This document shows, piece by piece, positions 1 to 7,808 of a stretch of DNA of 64,000 bases (within the stretch, counting starts at the first letter, position 1; every line of letters begins with the position of its first letter). Location: the NCBI RefSeq assembly GCF_016905005.1, contig NZ_JADIKC010000002.1:1-64000 (forward strand), written 5' to 3'. The translations under genes were made by a program, and so were the position numbers. The notes beneath the pieces are model-generated. The model saw only the letters and a list, made by a program, of their open reading frames with translations. It searched no databases and was not told where the DNA came from. This DNA comes from Dyella kyungheensis (GTDB lineage Bacteria; Pseudomonadota; Gammaproteobacteria; Xanthomonadales; Rhodanobacteraceae).

Positions 1-200
1 GCGTCATAGCCGAGCGTCGGGCGCCCCAGACGAGGGCTGCCTGACGGCTCGCGGTGCCCGTTACGCGCCAGCTCCCGTGAGATCGTACTGGGCGACCGGC
101 CCAGCAGCATCGCCAGCTGCCGGGCGCTCTCTCCACGTGCCTTGCCCACCATGATCGCGCCCCGCTCTTCGGCGCTTAGATGGTTGTAGTGCCGACCCAT
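1..200 (-). CDS. IS30-family transposase, N-terminal part (cut by window edge)
   Basis: The minus-strand reading frame starts at 200 and is still open at base 1. The visible 66 or so residues begin MGRHYNHLSAEERGAI and contain a helix-turn-helix with RQLAMLLGRSPSTISREL, typical of the DNA-binding N-terminus (HTH_38) of IS30-family transposases. A very strong ribosome-binding site, GGAGGTGAT, lies just upstream of the ATG. The DDE catalytic domain is outside the window, so I cannot tell whether the element is intact. Assignment to IS30 is from the HTH sequence and is fairly secure; activity is unknown. Confidence 0.8.
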   Translation of the reverse strand, partial: MGRHYNHLSAEERGAIMVGKARGESARQLAMLLGRSPSTISRELARNGHREPSGSPRLGRPTLGYD

Positions 201-243
201 GCATCACCTCCCAAAGGGCGTTGCACTTGATATTAGAGACTGC
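1..243 (-). mobile_element. IS30-type insertion sequence, one end
   Basis: The transposase start is followed outward (200-243) by a short segment containing a GTTGCACTT-type motif, which resembles terminal repeats of IS30-family elements. The other end is outside the window, so the exact inverted repeat and the target duplication cannot be set. The boundary near 243 is an estimate. Confidence 0.45.
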
Positions 244-247
244 CTTA

Positions 248-273
248 CTTTTCTTTGGGCAAGCAAAGAAAAG
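248..273. repeat. Xanthomonadaceae-type intergenic hairpin repeat
   Basis: A perfect 10-bp inverted repeat (CTTTTCTTTG at 248-257, CAAAGAAAAG at 264-273) with a 6-nt loop. Sequences of this kind (TTTCTTTGGGCAAGCAAAGAAA) are, from memory, a common dispersed intergenic motif in Xanthomonas-related genomes. It sits between the IS end and the M1 peptidase gene. Apart from this and the REP at 354-382, the 201-486 gap shows nothing else I can support. Confidence 0.55.
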
Positions 274-353
274 TGACTCGGCCCGCGGCAGCGGGACGGA
301 AGCCCGCGGCAGGCGAGCCAGATCGCGTCAAAGCGACAACTCAGCGCAAAGGC

Positions 354-382
354 ACTGGATTCCTGCCTTCGCAGGAATGACG
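354..382. repeat. Single REP-like palindrome (class A)
   Basis: ACTGGATTCCTGCC...GCAGGAATGACG is the same kind of palindrome as the paired copies at 7674-7780 and 23810-23937 (GGATTCC...GGAATGAC). Here only one half is present, not a facing pair. It lies about 100 bp upstream of the M1 peptidase start. Confidence 0.65.
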
Positions 383-486
383 ATTAAAAAGTAGCAAGGC
401 ACCGCCCCCCCCAAGATGCCCCCCACACCCGCGACCCACCACCCACCAATGGCATACTCGGGATTCCTGCAACTGGAGTTTCCCCG

Positions 487-2349
487 ATGCGCCCGTTCCA
501 TGCCCTAGCCTTCGGCGCCCTCGCGCTGCCGCTGAGCGCCTTCGCCGCCGACCCGCATTCCTACGCGCAGCCCGACCAGGTTCGCGTGACCCACCTGGAT
601 CTGGACCTGAAGGTCGATTTCCCGCACAAGCAGCTCGACGGCAAGGCCACGCTGAAGCTGGACTGGAAGGATCCGAAGGCGCAGTCGCTGGTGCTCGATA
701 CGCGCGATCTGAAGATCGCCAGCATCGAAGCCGTCGACGCCGCGGGCAAGACCAGCGCACTGAAGTACGCGCTGGCGCCGAGCGACAAGGAACTGGGCAG
801 CAAGCTCACCATCGCCACGCCGCAGCATCCCGCCCAGGTGCGTATCGTCTATTCGACCGTGCCGACCGCTTCGGGCCTGCAGTGGCTGCCGCCGGAACAG
901 ACGGCCGACAAGAAGCTGCCCTTCATGTTCTCGCAGTCCGAATCCATCCACGCGCGCTCCTGGGTGCCGCTGCAGGACTCGCCGGCGATTCGCTTCACCT
1001 ACGACGCCCACGTCACCGCACCGAAGGACGTGCGAGTGGTGATGAGCGCGCTCAACGAGGCGAACCACCCACTCGATGGCAACTTCGCCTTCAGCCAGCC
1101 GCATCCGATTCCGTCGTACTTGCTCGCCATTGCAGCGGGCGACATTGCCGCGAAGGAAACCGGTCCGCGTTCGGCCGTCTATGCCGAGCCCAGCGTGGTC
1201 GGCAAGGCCGCCAAGGAATTCGAAGACACCGAGAAGCTGATCAAGACCGCCGAGTCGCTGTACGGCCCGTACGCCTGGGGCCGCTACGACCTGCTGGTGC
1301 TGCCGCCCTCGTTCCCGTTCGGCGGCATGGAAAACCCGAACATGACGTTCGCCACGCCGACGCTGCTGGTGGGCGACAAGAGCCTGGTCTCGGTGATTTC
1401 GCACGAACTCGCCCACTCGTGGTCGGGCAACCTGGTCACCAGCGCCGCATGGCGCGACATCTGGCTCAATGAAGGTTTCACCACCTACGTGCAGGGCCGT
1501 ATCACTGAAGCGGTATACGGCAAGACGCTGGCCGACGAAGAAGCGCTGATCTCCGCCCGCGGCCTCGAGAAGTCCATCAGGGACAAGACCATCGCCCCGA
1601 ATGCGCAGCGCCTCGCGCCCAAGCCCGGCATCGGCGCCGACGATTCGATTTCCGAAGTGCCGTACGACAAGGGCAGCTGGTTCCTGCGCACGCTGGAGCA
1701 GCGCTTTGGCCGCGACACCTTCGATGCCTACCTGAAGGGCTATTTCGCGCACTTCGCGTTCCAGAGCATCGACACCGAACAGATGCTCGCTTACCTCAAG
1801 GCCAATCTGTTCGACAAGAACCCGGGCAAGATGAGCTGGGACGAAGTGCAGCAGTGGGTGTACGAGCCGGGCATTCCCAAGGATGCGCCGCTGCCGGATT
1901 CGCCGCGCTTCAACGCCATCGACAAGGAGCGCGCGTCGTTCCTCGCCGGCTCGCTCGCTGCCGACAAGCTCGACGCGAAGAGCTGGAACACGCAGGAATG
2001 GATGTACTTCCTCGACGGCCTGCCGGACGTGGCGCCGCTGGACAAGATCAAGCAGATCGACGCCGCCTGGCACCTCACCGGCACGCCTAACGCGGAGATC
2101 GGCATGCGCTGGTACAGCCATGCCATCGCCGCGGGCGACAAGGACGTGTGGCCAGCCGCCGCCGAGCACATGACGCGCATCGGTCGCCTGTACCTCACCA
2201 TGCCGTTGTATAAGGCCTTCGTGAAATCGCCGGAAGGCCTGGCGTACGCACAGCAGGTTTATGCGAAGGCGAAGAGCGGCTACCACCCGCTCACGCAGCA
2301 GGCGGTGGAAGCCGTGTTCGCCAAGGCGAAGAAGGGCACCGGCAAGTAA
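487..2349 (+). CDS. M1-family metallopeptidase (aminopeptidase N / LTA4-hydrolase type)
   Basis: 620-residue zinc aminopeptidase, probably periplasmic, removing N-terminal residues from peptides. The first 20 residues (MRPFHALAFGALALPLSAFA) form a signal peptide cleaved before ADPHS. The exopeptidase motif GGMEN is at residues 279-283. The zinc site is HELAH at 306-310 with the third ligand Glu329 in NEGFTTY, which is the HExxH-x18-E arrangement of the gluzincin M1 clan. The C-terminal half resembles the helical domain of leukotriene-A4-hydrolase-type enzymes. It stands alone, with a perfect GCAA-loop stem just after the stop. Family assignment is firm; the natural substrate cannot be read from sequence. 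Confidence 0.93.
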   Translation: MRPFHALAFGALALPLSAFAADPHSYAQPDQVRVTHLDLDLKVDFPHKQLDGKATLKLDWKDPKAQSLVLDTRDLKIASIEAVDAAGKTSALKYALAPSDKELGSKLTIATPQHPAQVRIVYSTVPTASGLQWLPPEQTADKKLPFMFSQSESIHARSWVPLQDSPAIRFTYDAHVTAPKDVRVVMSALNEANHPLDGNFAFSQPHPIPSYLLAIAAGDIAAKETGPRSAVYAEPSVVGKAAKEFEDTEKLIKTAESLYGPYAWGRYDLLVLPPSFPFGGMENPNMTFATPTLLVGDKSLVSVISHELAHSWSGNLVTSAAWRDIWLNEGFTTYVQGRITEAVYGKTLADEEALISARGLEKSIRDKTIAPNAQRLAPKPGIGADDSISEVPYDKGSWFLRTLEQRFGRDTFDAYLKGYFAHFAFQSIDTEQMLAYLKANLFDKNPGKMSWDEVQQWVYEPGIPKDAPLPDSPRFNAIDKERASFLAGSLAADKLDAKSWNTQEWMYFLDGLPDVAPLDKIKQIDAAWHLTGTPNAEIGMRWYSHAIAAGDKDVWPAAAEHMTRIGRLYLTMPLYKAFVKSPEGLAYAQQVYAKAKSGYHPLTQQAVEAVFAKAKKGTGK

Positions 2350-2356
2350 GCTCTGC

Positions 2357-2384
2357 GCGCGCCTCCTTGCAAAAGGAGGCGCGC
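2357..2384 (+). terminator. GCAA-tetraloop stem after the M1 peptidase gene
   Basis: A perfect 12-bp stem (GCGCGCCTCCTT / AAGGAGGCGCGC) closed by a GCAA tetraloop starts 7 bases after the stop codon. There is no T-run, so it may act as an mRNA 3'-end stabiliser or a weak terminator rather than a classical intrinsic terminator. Confidence 0.5.
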
Positions 2385-2424
2385 GACGCCATCGATAGCT
2401 GCGTTTCCTCCTACTGGTTTCCCC

Positions 2425-3429
2425 ATGGCCACCAAAAAAACGATGCCTTCCACGCCTGCCTCGACGCGCCCGCTATGGCAACGGCTCGCCCTGCGACGCC
2501 TCAAGTTCCTCGGCTTCGTCGCCATCCTGCTGGCCGTCGTGCTGGGCGGCTCGTATCTGTTTGCGCCGCAGTGGCTGATGGCCGCCGACGTCAAGCGCCA
2601 GGCCATGGCCGCCCACGTCGAGAAGCATTCCGTGCAGGTCGGCGATACCACCTGGGTCTACTACGAAGGTGGCGAAGGCCCCACGCTGGTGCTGCTGCAC
2701 GGCTTTGCCGCCACCAAGGAAGTGTGGCTCAAGCAGATGGAACTGCTGACCCCGCATTTTCACGTGATCGCACCGGATCTGCCGGGCTGGGGTGAATCCA
2801 CCCGCGTCGACGGCGCCAGCTACAACATCGATGCGCAGGTCGCACGCCTGCAGGACTTCATGGAAGCGCTGCATCTGCCCAAGGTGGTGCTGATCGGCCA
2901 CTCGATGGGCGGCGCCATTGCCGGCGTGTTCGCGGCTGAACATCCGGAGCACGTGGCGGAACTCGCCCTGCTCGATTCGTTCGGCCTGAAGGCCAACGAA
3001 AACGCATTCTCGCGCGAAGCGATGTCGGGCAAGAACGTGTTCGCATTCGACAACCGCGAGCAGTTCGCCAAGGCCACCGCCTGGGCGTTCGCCAAGCCGC
3101 TGAACATTCCCGGCCGTTTTCAGGACGTGTTGATCAAGCGCAACCAGGAAAACCGCGCCTTCATCGATCGCACCTTCAACGAGCTGCGCGACCCCTCGCA
3201 GTACCTGTCGCTGCAGAATCGCCTCGACAAGCTCGGCATGCCGGTGCTCGGCCTGTGGTGCCACGACGACAAGATCATCGACATCTCCGCCCTGGACAGC
3301 CTGCGCAACGGCCTGAAGAACGCCGCCGCGATCAACACCAGCATGATGACCGGCTGCAATCACATGCCGATCATGGAAAAGCCGGACGAGACCGCGCGCA
3401 TCCTCACGCAGTTCACCTTGTCGCATTGA
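2425..3429 (+). CDS. Membrane-anchored alpha/beta-hydrolase
   Basis: 334-residue alpha/beta-hydrolase-fold protein with one N-terminal membrane segment (about residues 30-50, FLGFVAILLAVVLGGSYLF) and a periplasmic catalytic domain. The oxyanion-hole segment LLHGF is near residue 92 and the nucleophile elbow GHSMGG puts Ser160 in place. Candidate acid residues are Asp281/Asp282 (WCHDDK), and His313 in CNHMP completes the triad. It looks most like lipases/esterases of the LipA/LipC-like membrane-associated group, but substrate is not predictable. Start ATG at 2425 is the first in frame after the upstream stem. It converges with the following methyltransferase gene. Confidence 0.85.
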   Translation: MATKKTMPSTPASTRPLWQRLALRRLKFLGFVAILLAVVLGGSYLFAPQWLMAADVKRQAMAAHVEKHSVQVGDTTWVYYEGGEGPTLVLLHGFAATKEVWLKQMELLTPHFHVIAPDLPGWGESTRVDGASYNIDAQVARLQDFMEALHLPKVVLIGHSMGGAIAGVFAAEHPEHVAELALLDSFGLKANENAFSREAMSGKNVFAFDNREQFAKATAWAFAKPLNIPGRFQDVLIKRNQENRAFIDRTFNELRDPSQYLSLQNRLDKLGMPVLGLWCHDDKIIDISALDSLRNGLKNAAAINTSMMTGCNHMPIMEKPDETARILTQFTLSH

Positions 3430-3439
3430 TCCCGACGCG

Positions 3440-3463
3440 CCGGATGGCCTCATCGCCATCCGG
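3440..3463. terminator. Hairpin between convergent genes
   Basis: CCGGATGGC / GCCATCCGG, a 9-bp stem with a 6-nt loop, fills the 43-bp gap between the hydrolase (+) and the methyltransferase (-). Position suggests a shared bidirectional terminator, although there is no T-run. Confidence 0.5.
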
Positions 3464-3472
3464 TGACGTTCG

Positions 3473-4051
3473 CTAGAGCAGGCCCGGAATCAGCGCCTTC
3501 GTGCGCTGCATATAGCTTTCGTAGGCCACACCGAAGTTGTCGCGCATCCAGCGCTCTTCGAGTTTCAGCTTGAACCAGAACGACACGGCGACGATAACGA
3601 CGCAGATCAGCCCTCGCCACTCGCCGATGGCCATCGCCGTGCCGAGGAAAGCCAGCAGCAGGCCCGTATAGATCGGGTGGCGCACCCAGCGATAGGGGCC
3701 GCTCTGGATCAGTTCGTGATCCTGCTTGACCTGCACCACGGAACTCCAGTTGCGTCCCAGTACGTAACGCGCCCAGCAGGCGAACGCGACGCCAAACAGG
3801 GTGAGCAGCGCGCCCAGCACGGCGATCGCGGCGCTGGCCGGATACATGCGCGCATGCAGCCAGCTGCTGCCGAACCAGTCGCCGGGGCCGATCAGCGCAA
3901 TCGCGATGACCAGCGGCAACCAGTACTTCACCAGGCGCGGAAGGATCGCTTCCTTGCGCTGCGCGCCCTTGACGCGCCGCCATCCCCACAGCCAGTACAG
4001 CGCGAAGATCAACCACATGGCCTTGATGAAAGGGCCGATCGGCAGTTCCAT
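3473..4051 (-). CDS. Isoprenylcysteine methyltransferase-like membrane protein
   Basis: 192-residue integral membrane protein with about five hydrophobic helices. The C-terminal half carries GPYRWVRHPIYTG and the later LEERWM, the SAM-binding signature of the ICMT/PEMT methyltransferase family. The start ATG at 4051 gives MELPIGPF and has GGGGGAG just upstream; a longer reading frame to 4126 lacks such a site. Bacterial members are often of unknown substrate, so no specific reaction is claimed. It is transcribed alone, downstream of the sigma-factor operon and a terminator-like hairpin. Confidence 0.8.
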   Translation of the reverse strand: MELPIGPFIKAMWLIFALYWLWGWRRVKGAQRKEAILPRLVKYWLPLVIAIALIGPGDWFGSSWLHARMYPASAAIAVLGALLTLFGVAFACWARYVLGRNWSSVVQVKQDHELIQSGPYRWVRHPIYTGLLLAFLGTAMAIGEWRGLICVVIVAVSFWFKLKLEERWMRDNFGVAYESYMQRTKALIPGLL

Positions 4052-4114
4052 GACGCTCCCCCTTGTCCCCGGTAGGCGCCAAGGTTCTGCGTATGCGCGG
4101 CTTAACGCAAGAGT

Positions 4115-4146
4115 GCCTCCCCTCACCTTCCCTGGCGCGGGGAGGC
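4115..4146 (-). terminator. Terminator-like hairpin after the sigma-factor operon
   Basis: GCCTCCCC (4115-4122) pairs with GGGGAGGC (4139-4146) just downstream of the stop of the secreted-protein gene at 4152. A short T-containing stretch follows on the minus strand. The CCCCTCACC flavour resembles dispersed Xanthomonadaceae repeats, so it may be a repeat recruited as terminator. Confidence 0.45.
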
Positions 4147-4151
4147 GAGAC

Positions 4152-4715
4152 TCACTCGACGAAGCCGAGATTCACCGGCGCGGGCGACAAGGGGTGCGCG
4201 CCGCCCGTCAACGGCACATCCTTGCCGACGACTTCGAACTTCAGGCCATCGGCCCACACTTCGCCCTTGTTCTGCAGCAGCACGCCGAAAGCGATGTCGC
4301 GCGCGTTGTCGGGCACGTCCAGCACGACATCGAATGACTGCCACGGCTTGTCGCCCTGTTGTGCGCGGTCATCCATGTTGTCGAATGCCACCGACTTCTT
4401 GTCGGTATCGTCGACGCGCATCCACAGCGCGCCCTTGCCGGCATCCTTCGTGCGCAGATAGCCCGAAAGGCGCACGCGCTTGCCCTTGTAGGCGGCCGCG
4501 TCGATGGTCTGCATCAGGGTGGCGAAGCCGTTGCTTTCGCTCTTGGCACGCAGGTAGGCGCTGGTGCTCTTGGGCACGCGGGTCGACGCTTCCGTGCCGG
4601 TCTCGAAATCATTCTGGGCGGATCCGGTGATGAACCAGCCACGCGGCGCCGCCGCGTGCGCACTGGACGCGATGCAGCTGGCGATGAGAACGGCGGTGGC
4701 GAAGATCTTCTTCAT
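4152..4715 (-). CDS. Secreted beta-sandwich protein of the ECF-sigma operon
   Basis: 187 residues with a clear signal peptide (MKKIFATAVLIASCIASSAHA, cleavage before APRGW). The mature part is beta-rich with phrases such as ARDIAFGVLLQNKGEVWADGLKFEVV, reminiscent of galactose-binding/CBM-like jelly-roll domains; this is a fold impression, not an identified family. No catalytic motif is visible. Its start ATG overlaps the stop of the upstream gene by four bases (ATGA), so it is translationally coupled as the third gene of a sigma factor / small membrane protein / effector operon. I do not recognise a specific function. Confidence 0.7.
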   Translation of the reverse strand: MKKIFATAVLIASCIASSAHAAAPRGWFITGSAQNDFETGTEASTRVPKSTSAYLRAKSESNGFATLMQTIDAAAYKGKRVRLSGYLRTKDAGKGALWMRVDDTDKKSVAFDNMDDRAQQGDKPWQSFDVVLDVPDNARDIAFGVLLQNKGEVWADGLKFEVVGKDVPLTGGAHPLSPAPVNLGFVE

Positions 4716-5074
4716 AGGGCATTCCCTGTCTCGGGTTGGGGGTGAAGGTTGGTGGACAGCAGGAACCGATCCACGTCGTTGCGTGGCGGCGTGACGTCCA
4801 TCTGCTGGAGCTCGCTGCGGACCCGGCCCGCATCGTGGGCCGCCATGGGATCGGTGGTGAGGGGTGAGCGATGACCGGGTGCCGGCCACATCGTCCACAA
4901 CAGCAACGAAGCGGCGATGGCTGCCGGCCATGCGATGCGCCGGGACCAGCGGCGCATCGATGCGGCACGGTCCGCGGCGCCGAGAATGCGTGCATCGAGC
5001 CGCGCGGCAGGCGCCTCGTTCGAGGCATGCCGGTACAACCGCAGCAGTTCATCCATGTCGTCGTTCATCGCCAT
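4712..5074 (-). CDS. Putative anti-sigma factor (small membrane protein)
   Basis: 120-residue protein with an N-terminal soluble part (MAMNDDMDELLRLYRHASNE), one membrane span (about residues 47-63, IAWPAAIAASLLLWTMWPA) and a short periplasmic tail. It overlaps the end of the ECF sigma gene by about 10 bases and the next gene by 4. The topology (cytoplasmic head, single TM, periplasmic tail) and position directly after an ECF sigma gene are those of anti-sigma factors. No zinc-finger motif (HxxxCxxC) is present, so the assignment rests on context. An alternative start is Met3. Confidence 0.65.
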   Translation of the reverse strand: MAMNDDMDELLRLYRHASNEAPAARLDARILGAADRAASMRRWSRRIAWPAAIAASLLLWTMWPAPGHRSPLTTDPMAAHDAGRVRSELQQMDVTPPRNDVDRFLLSTNLHPQPETGNAL

Positions 5075-5742
5075 GCCTGCAACGCCTCGCGCAGTTTCTG
5101 CTGCGCATAGCGCAAGCGGCTCTTCACCGTTTCGCGCGTGGTACCGGTGGCGAAAGCGATGTCTTCCAGGCTGAGTTCGCCCTCGGCTTTCATCAGGAAG
5201 GCTTCGCGTTGCGGCAATGGCAATCCGTTCACCGCTTCGACCAGCGCCCTGCCCAGCGCGTCGTTGTCGAGATGCCGGTCGGGTGCATACAGGGGCGACG
5301 CCGCGTGATGCTCGATCGCATCGTCTGCGTTCTCATGGGGCTCGATCGCATCGGGCGCATGCCTGCCCAGTACGCGCCAGCGATCGGCGGCGCGGCGATG
5401 CGCGATGCCGAACAGCCACGCGGCGAACGGCGCGTTCGGCTGATAGCCGGCCTTGCCGTTCACCACGGCCATCCACACGTCCTGGAAGATTTCCTCCGCC
5501 TCGCTGGCCTTGCCGGCCAGGCGCAACGTGTAGCGGTGCAGCTTCTCGCGATAGCGTGCGTAGAGGACGCGAAAGGCATGCACGTCGCCGTTGCGATAGC
5601 GCTCCATGCATTGCGCGTCGCTTAGCGCCGACGTTTCGGCTATCTGCTCGAGGTGCGGTTGCGACAGCAGTCGACGCAGAGGCTCAAGCGCTTGCGCGCA
5701 GGCATGCGTCCAATCCATGGGTGGGGCGATGACGGCCGACAT
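5065..5742 (-). CDS. ECF-type RNA polymerase sigma factor
   Basis: 225 residues. Region 2 is seen in FRVLYARYREKLHRYTLRLAG and AEEIFQDVWMAV. Region 4 helix-turn-helix is near the C-terminus (LSLEDIAFATGTTRETVKSRL). About 45 extra residues precede region 2, longer than most ECF factors. The start at 5742 has AAAGGAAAGGA upstream. It heads a three-gene operon with the putative anti-sigma factor and a secreted protein, suggesting control of an envelope-related response. The promoter motif it recognises is unknown; autoregulation is likely by analogy only. Confidence 0.9.
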   Translation of the reverse strand: MSAVIAPPMDWTHACAQALEPLRRLLSQPHLEQIAETSALSDAQCMERYRNGDVHAFRVLYARYREKLHRYTLRLAGKASEAEEIFQDVWMAVVNGKAGYQPNAPFAAWLFGIAHRRAADRWRVLGRHAPDAIEPHENADDAIEHHAASPLYAPDRHLDNDALGRALVEAVNGLPLPQREAFLMKAEGELSLEDIAFATGTTRETVKSRLRYAQQKLREALQAWR

Positions 5743-5809
5743 GGCGTCCTTTCCTTTGGCGATACTTCCATGATCGCCGGGAACGCCCGAATGGGGTTAA
5801 AGCGAAGGC

Positions 5810-6580
5810 TCAATCCGCGACGTCGGCAATCAGCCGGTCGAGTTCGGTCTTCAGCCACGCGCCGTTGAGGCGCAGCCAGTCGCGCTGTTCGCGCCAGTCG
5901 GGAAACAGGATTTCCACCTGCGCCCAGAAGCGCGGCGCATGGCTGCGCACCTTCAGATGGCATAGCTCGTGGGCGAGCACGTACTTCAAGGCGTTGGGCG
6001 GCGCGAGCGCCAGCGCGAGATCGAGATTGATGCGGTCACGCGTATCGAGGCTGCCCCACAGGCTCTTCATCGGACGCACGCGCAGCGCCGTCGGCGCCAG
6101 CCCGAGCTGCGGCACGTAGCCGGCCAGCCAGCGCGACACATCGCGACGGATCTGCGCTTCGAAATACGACGCGAGCAAGCCGCGCGCCACCGGCACTGCA
6201 CGCGTATGCGGACGAGGAATCACCAAAGTGAGCGTGCCCTCGCCGGCTTCGACGCGCGGGTACGGACCTTCCGCCCAATCGAGCTGAACGGTTTCCCCGC
6301 GCAACGGAAATTCCGTGGGCGTGCCGACGCGCAGCGGCGGCAACGGCTTCACGATCAGATGCAACTCGTCGAGCTTGCGCTCGAGCCAGTCGGCGTGATG
6401 ACGCAGGAATGCACTCACCTGAGCCGGGTGCGTGCCGTGCGGATACGACACGCGCGCACCCTTGGGCGTCACCGTGAGCCGCAACCGGCGCGCACGCGGA
6501 TGGGCGGCTTTGAGCACACGGATGGTGCTGCCGCTCGCGGTGGCCAGTTCCAGCCAATCGCCTTCAAGATGCTGCGTCAT
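5810..6580 (-). CDS. YgjP-like (DUF45) metallopeptidase
   Basis: 256-residue soluble protein of the YgjP/UTP-pyrophosphatase-associated metallopeptidase family, often labelled M48 family. The zinc motif HELCH is at residues 204-208, in the segment LKYVLAHELCHLKVRSHAPRF. The preceding WGSLDTRDRINLDLALA is the family's conserved WGSC-like stretch, here with Leu in place of the usual Cys. Length matches the family (about 230-260). The role in bacteria is poorly known. It is transcribed as a single gene. Confidence 0.85.
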   Translation of the reverse strand: MTQHLEGDWLELATASGSTIRVLKAAHPRARRLRLTVTPKGARVSYPHGTHPAQVSAFLRHHADWLERKLDELHLIVKPLPPLRVGTPTEFPLRGETVQLDWAEGPYPRVEAGEGTLTLVIPRPHTRAVPVARGLLASYFEAQIRRDVSRWLAGYVPQLGLAPTALRVRPMKSLWGSLDTRDRINLDLALALAPPNALKYVLAHELCHLKVRSHAPRFWAQVEILFPDWREQRDWLRLNGAWLKTELDRLIADVAD

Positions 6581-6735
6581 ATCCCCGCCTTAACTGCATG
6601 GCGTCCAGGCCGACCGATGTCCGAAAGGGACTCAGTGTCCCAAAGGAAATGTGGGGAGAGCATGCAGGCTTCGCAAGGCAGGGCGATGTCCGTCCCGACC
6701 ATACGGTCAGGACGGCGGAGCCTGAACGGGCCGGC

Positions 6736-7653
6736 TCAGGCCTCGGCGGGACGCGGCAGGCCGAACCATTCTTCCAGCTTGCCCAGCAGGCGCTCGACCT
6801 CGAGCGTGAGCAGGGTGAAGGTGGCGTCGGCCTCGGCGGCGGCGTCCGGATGGCTGTCGCCCAGCTCCTCGGTGACCACGTCGAGGAACTTGAGCTTGCG
6901 CACGATCAAGTCCTCGCCGAGCACGAAGCTCATGCGCTCATCGAAGGTGAGACCCAGCTGGAATACCTGCTTGCCATTGCGCAGGTGCTCCTTCACTTCC
7001 TCGCCGTCCAGGTCCTGGCGGCGGCACTTGGCGATGGCGCCGGTGGCGGAGGCCGGGTCGCGCAGCTCCACCTCGTCGCCCAGCGCCAGCCCGGCCGGCA
7101 GGTTGCCGTTGGCCAGCCAGTCGGTCATGAGCACCCGCGGGCCCTCTTCCGGCGCCAGCGGCACAGCCGGGAAGCTGCCCAGCGCTTCGCGGATCTGCGT
7201 CAGCGTGTTCTCGGCGGACTTGCGGCTGGATGTGTCGAGCACCAGCCAGCCGTTCTTCTTGTCCACGTAGGCGCGCTGGCGCGAGCTGCGGATGAAGGCG
7301 CGTGGCACCAGCTCGTTGAGCACGTCTTCCTTGATGCGCTTGCGCTCGCGGCCGCCAACCTTGCGGCCCTCTTCTTCGGCGATCTTCTGCACGCGGCGCT
7401 GAAGTTCGTCGTTCACCACGGAACCGGGGAGGAGTTTGTCCTCACCACCCACGGTGACCATGGTGCAGGCCTTTACTGCATGGGTGAGCGGGGCCTCATC
7501 GCCCCGGCCCACCGGCGGCACGAAACCCTTGGTGCCCATTTCGAGCGGACCGCACGGGCGCAGGCGATGGTCGCCCAGGGCTTCGTCCAGGCGGTCGAGG
7601 TCGTTGGAGATGGCGGGAGAAAAGCGGAACAGCGTGAGATTGCGAAAGAACAT
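6736..7653 (-). CDS. rdgC: Recombination-associated protein RdgC
   Basis: 305 residues with the typical RdgC start MFFRNLTLFRF and the signature region KGFVPPVGRG near residue 45. RdgC is a ring-shaped, nucleoid-associated DNA-binding protein that limits RecA activity; in Neisseria it affects pilin variation. Length matches the family (about 300). The 155 bp between rdgC and the YgjP-like gene (6581-6735) holds short GC-rich hairpins but no gene. Its upstream region is filled by a paired REP element. Confidence 0.95.
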   Translation of the reverse strand: MFFRNLTLFRFSPAISNDLDRLDEALGDHRLRPCGPLEMGTKGFVPPVGRGDEAPLTHAVKACTMVTVGGEDKLLPGSVVNDELQRRVQKIAEEEGRKVGGRERKRIKEDVLNELVPRAFIRSSRQRAYVDKKNGWLVLDTSSRKSAENTLTQIREALGSFPAVPLAPEEGPRVLMTDWLANGNLPAGLALGDEVELRDPASATGAIAKCRRQDLDGEEVKEHLRNGKQVFQLGLTFDERMSFVLGEDLIVRKLKFLDVVTEELGDSHPDAAAEADATFTLLTLEVERLLGKLEEWFGLPRPAEA

Positions 7654-7673
7654 TCGGTATCCGTGCTTTATGT

Positions 7674-7780
7674 CGTCATTCCGGCGTAGGCCGGAATCCA
7701 GCGCCTCATTTAGCGAGGTCCCAACGGCGTCGCATCGATATGCGCCCCGTTACTGGATTCCGGCCTCCGCCGGAATGACG
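7674..7780. repeat. Paired inverted REP element (REPIN-like, class A)
   Basis: Two facing REP palindromes: 7674-7701 (CGTCATTCCGGCGTAGGCCG...) and 7752-7780 (ACTGGATTCCGGCCTCCGCC...). Each is itself a small hairpin, and the two pair with each other over about 27 bp. The same arrangement recurs at 23810-23937 and a single half at 354-382. This is the architecture of REPINs mobilised by RAYT (TnpA-REP) transposases; no RAYT gene lies in this window. Confidence 0.8.
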
Positions 7781-7808
7781 AGCGTGTAGGGTCTGGCTTG
7801 GCTGGTGC

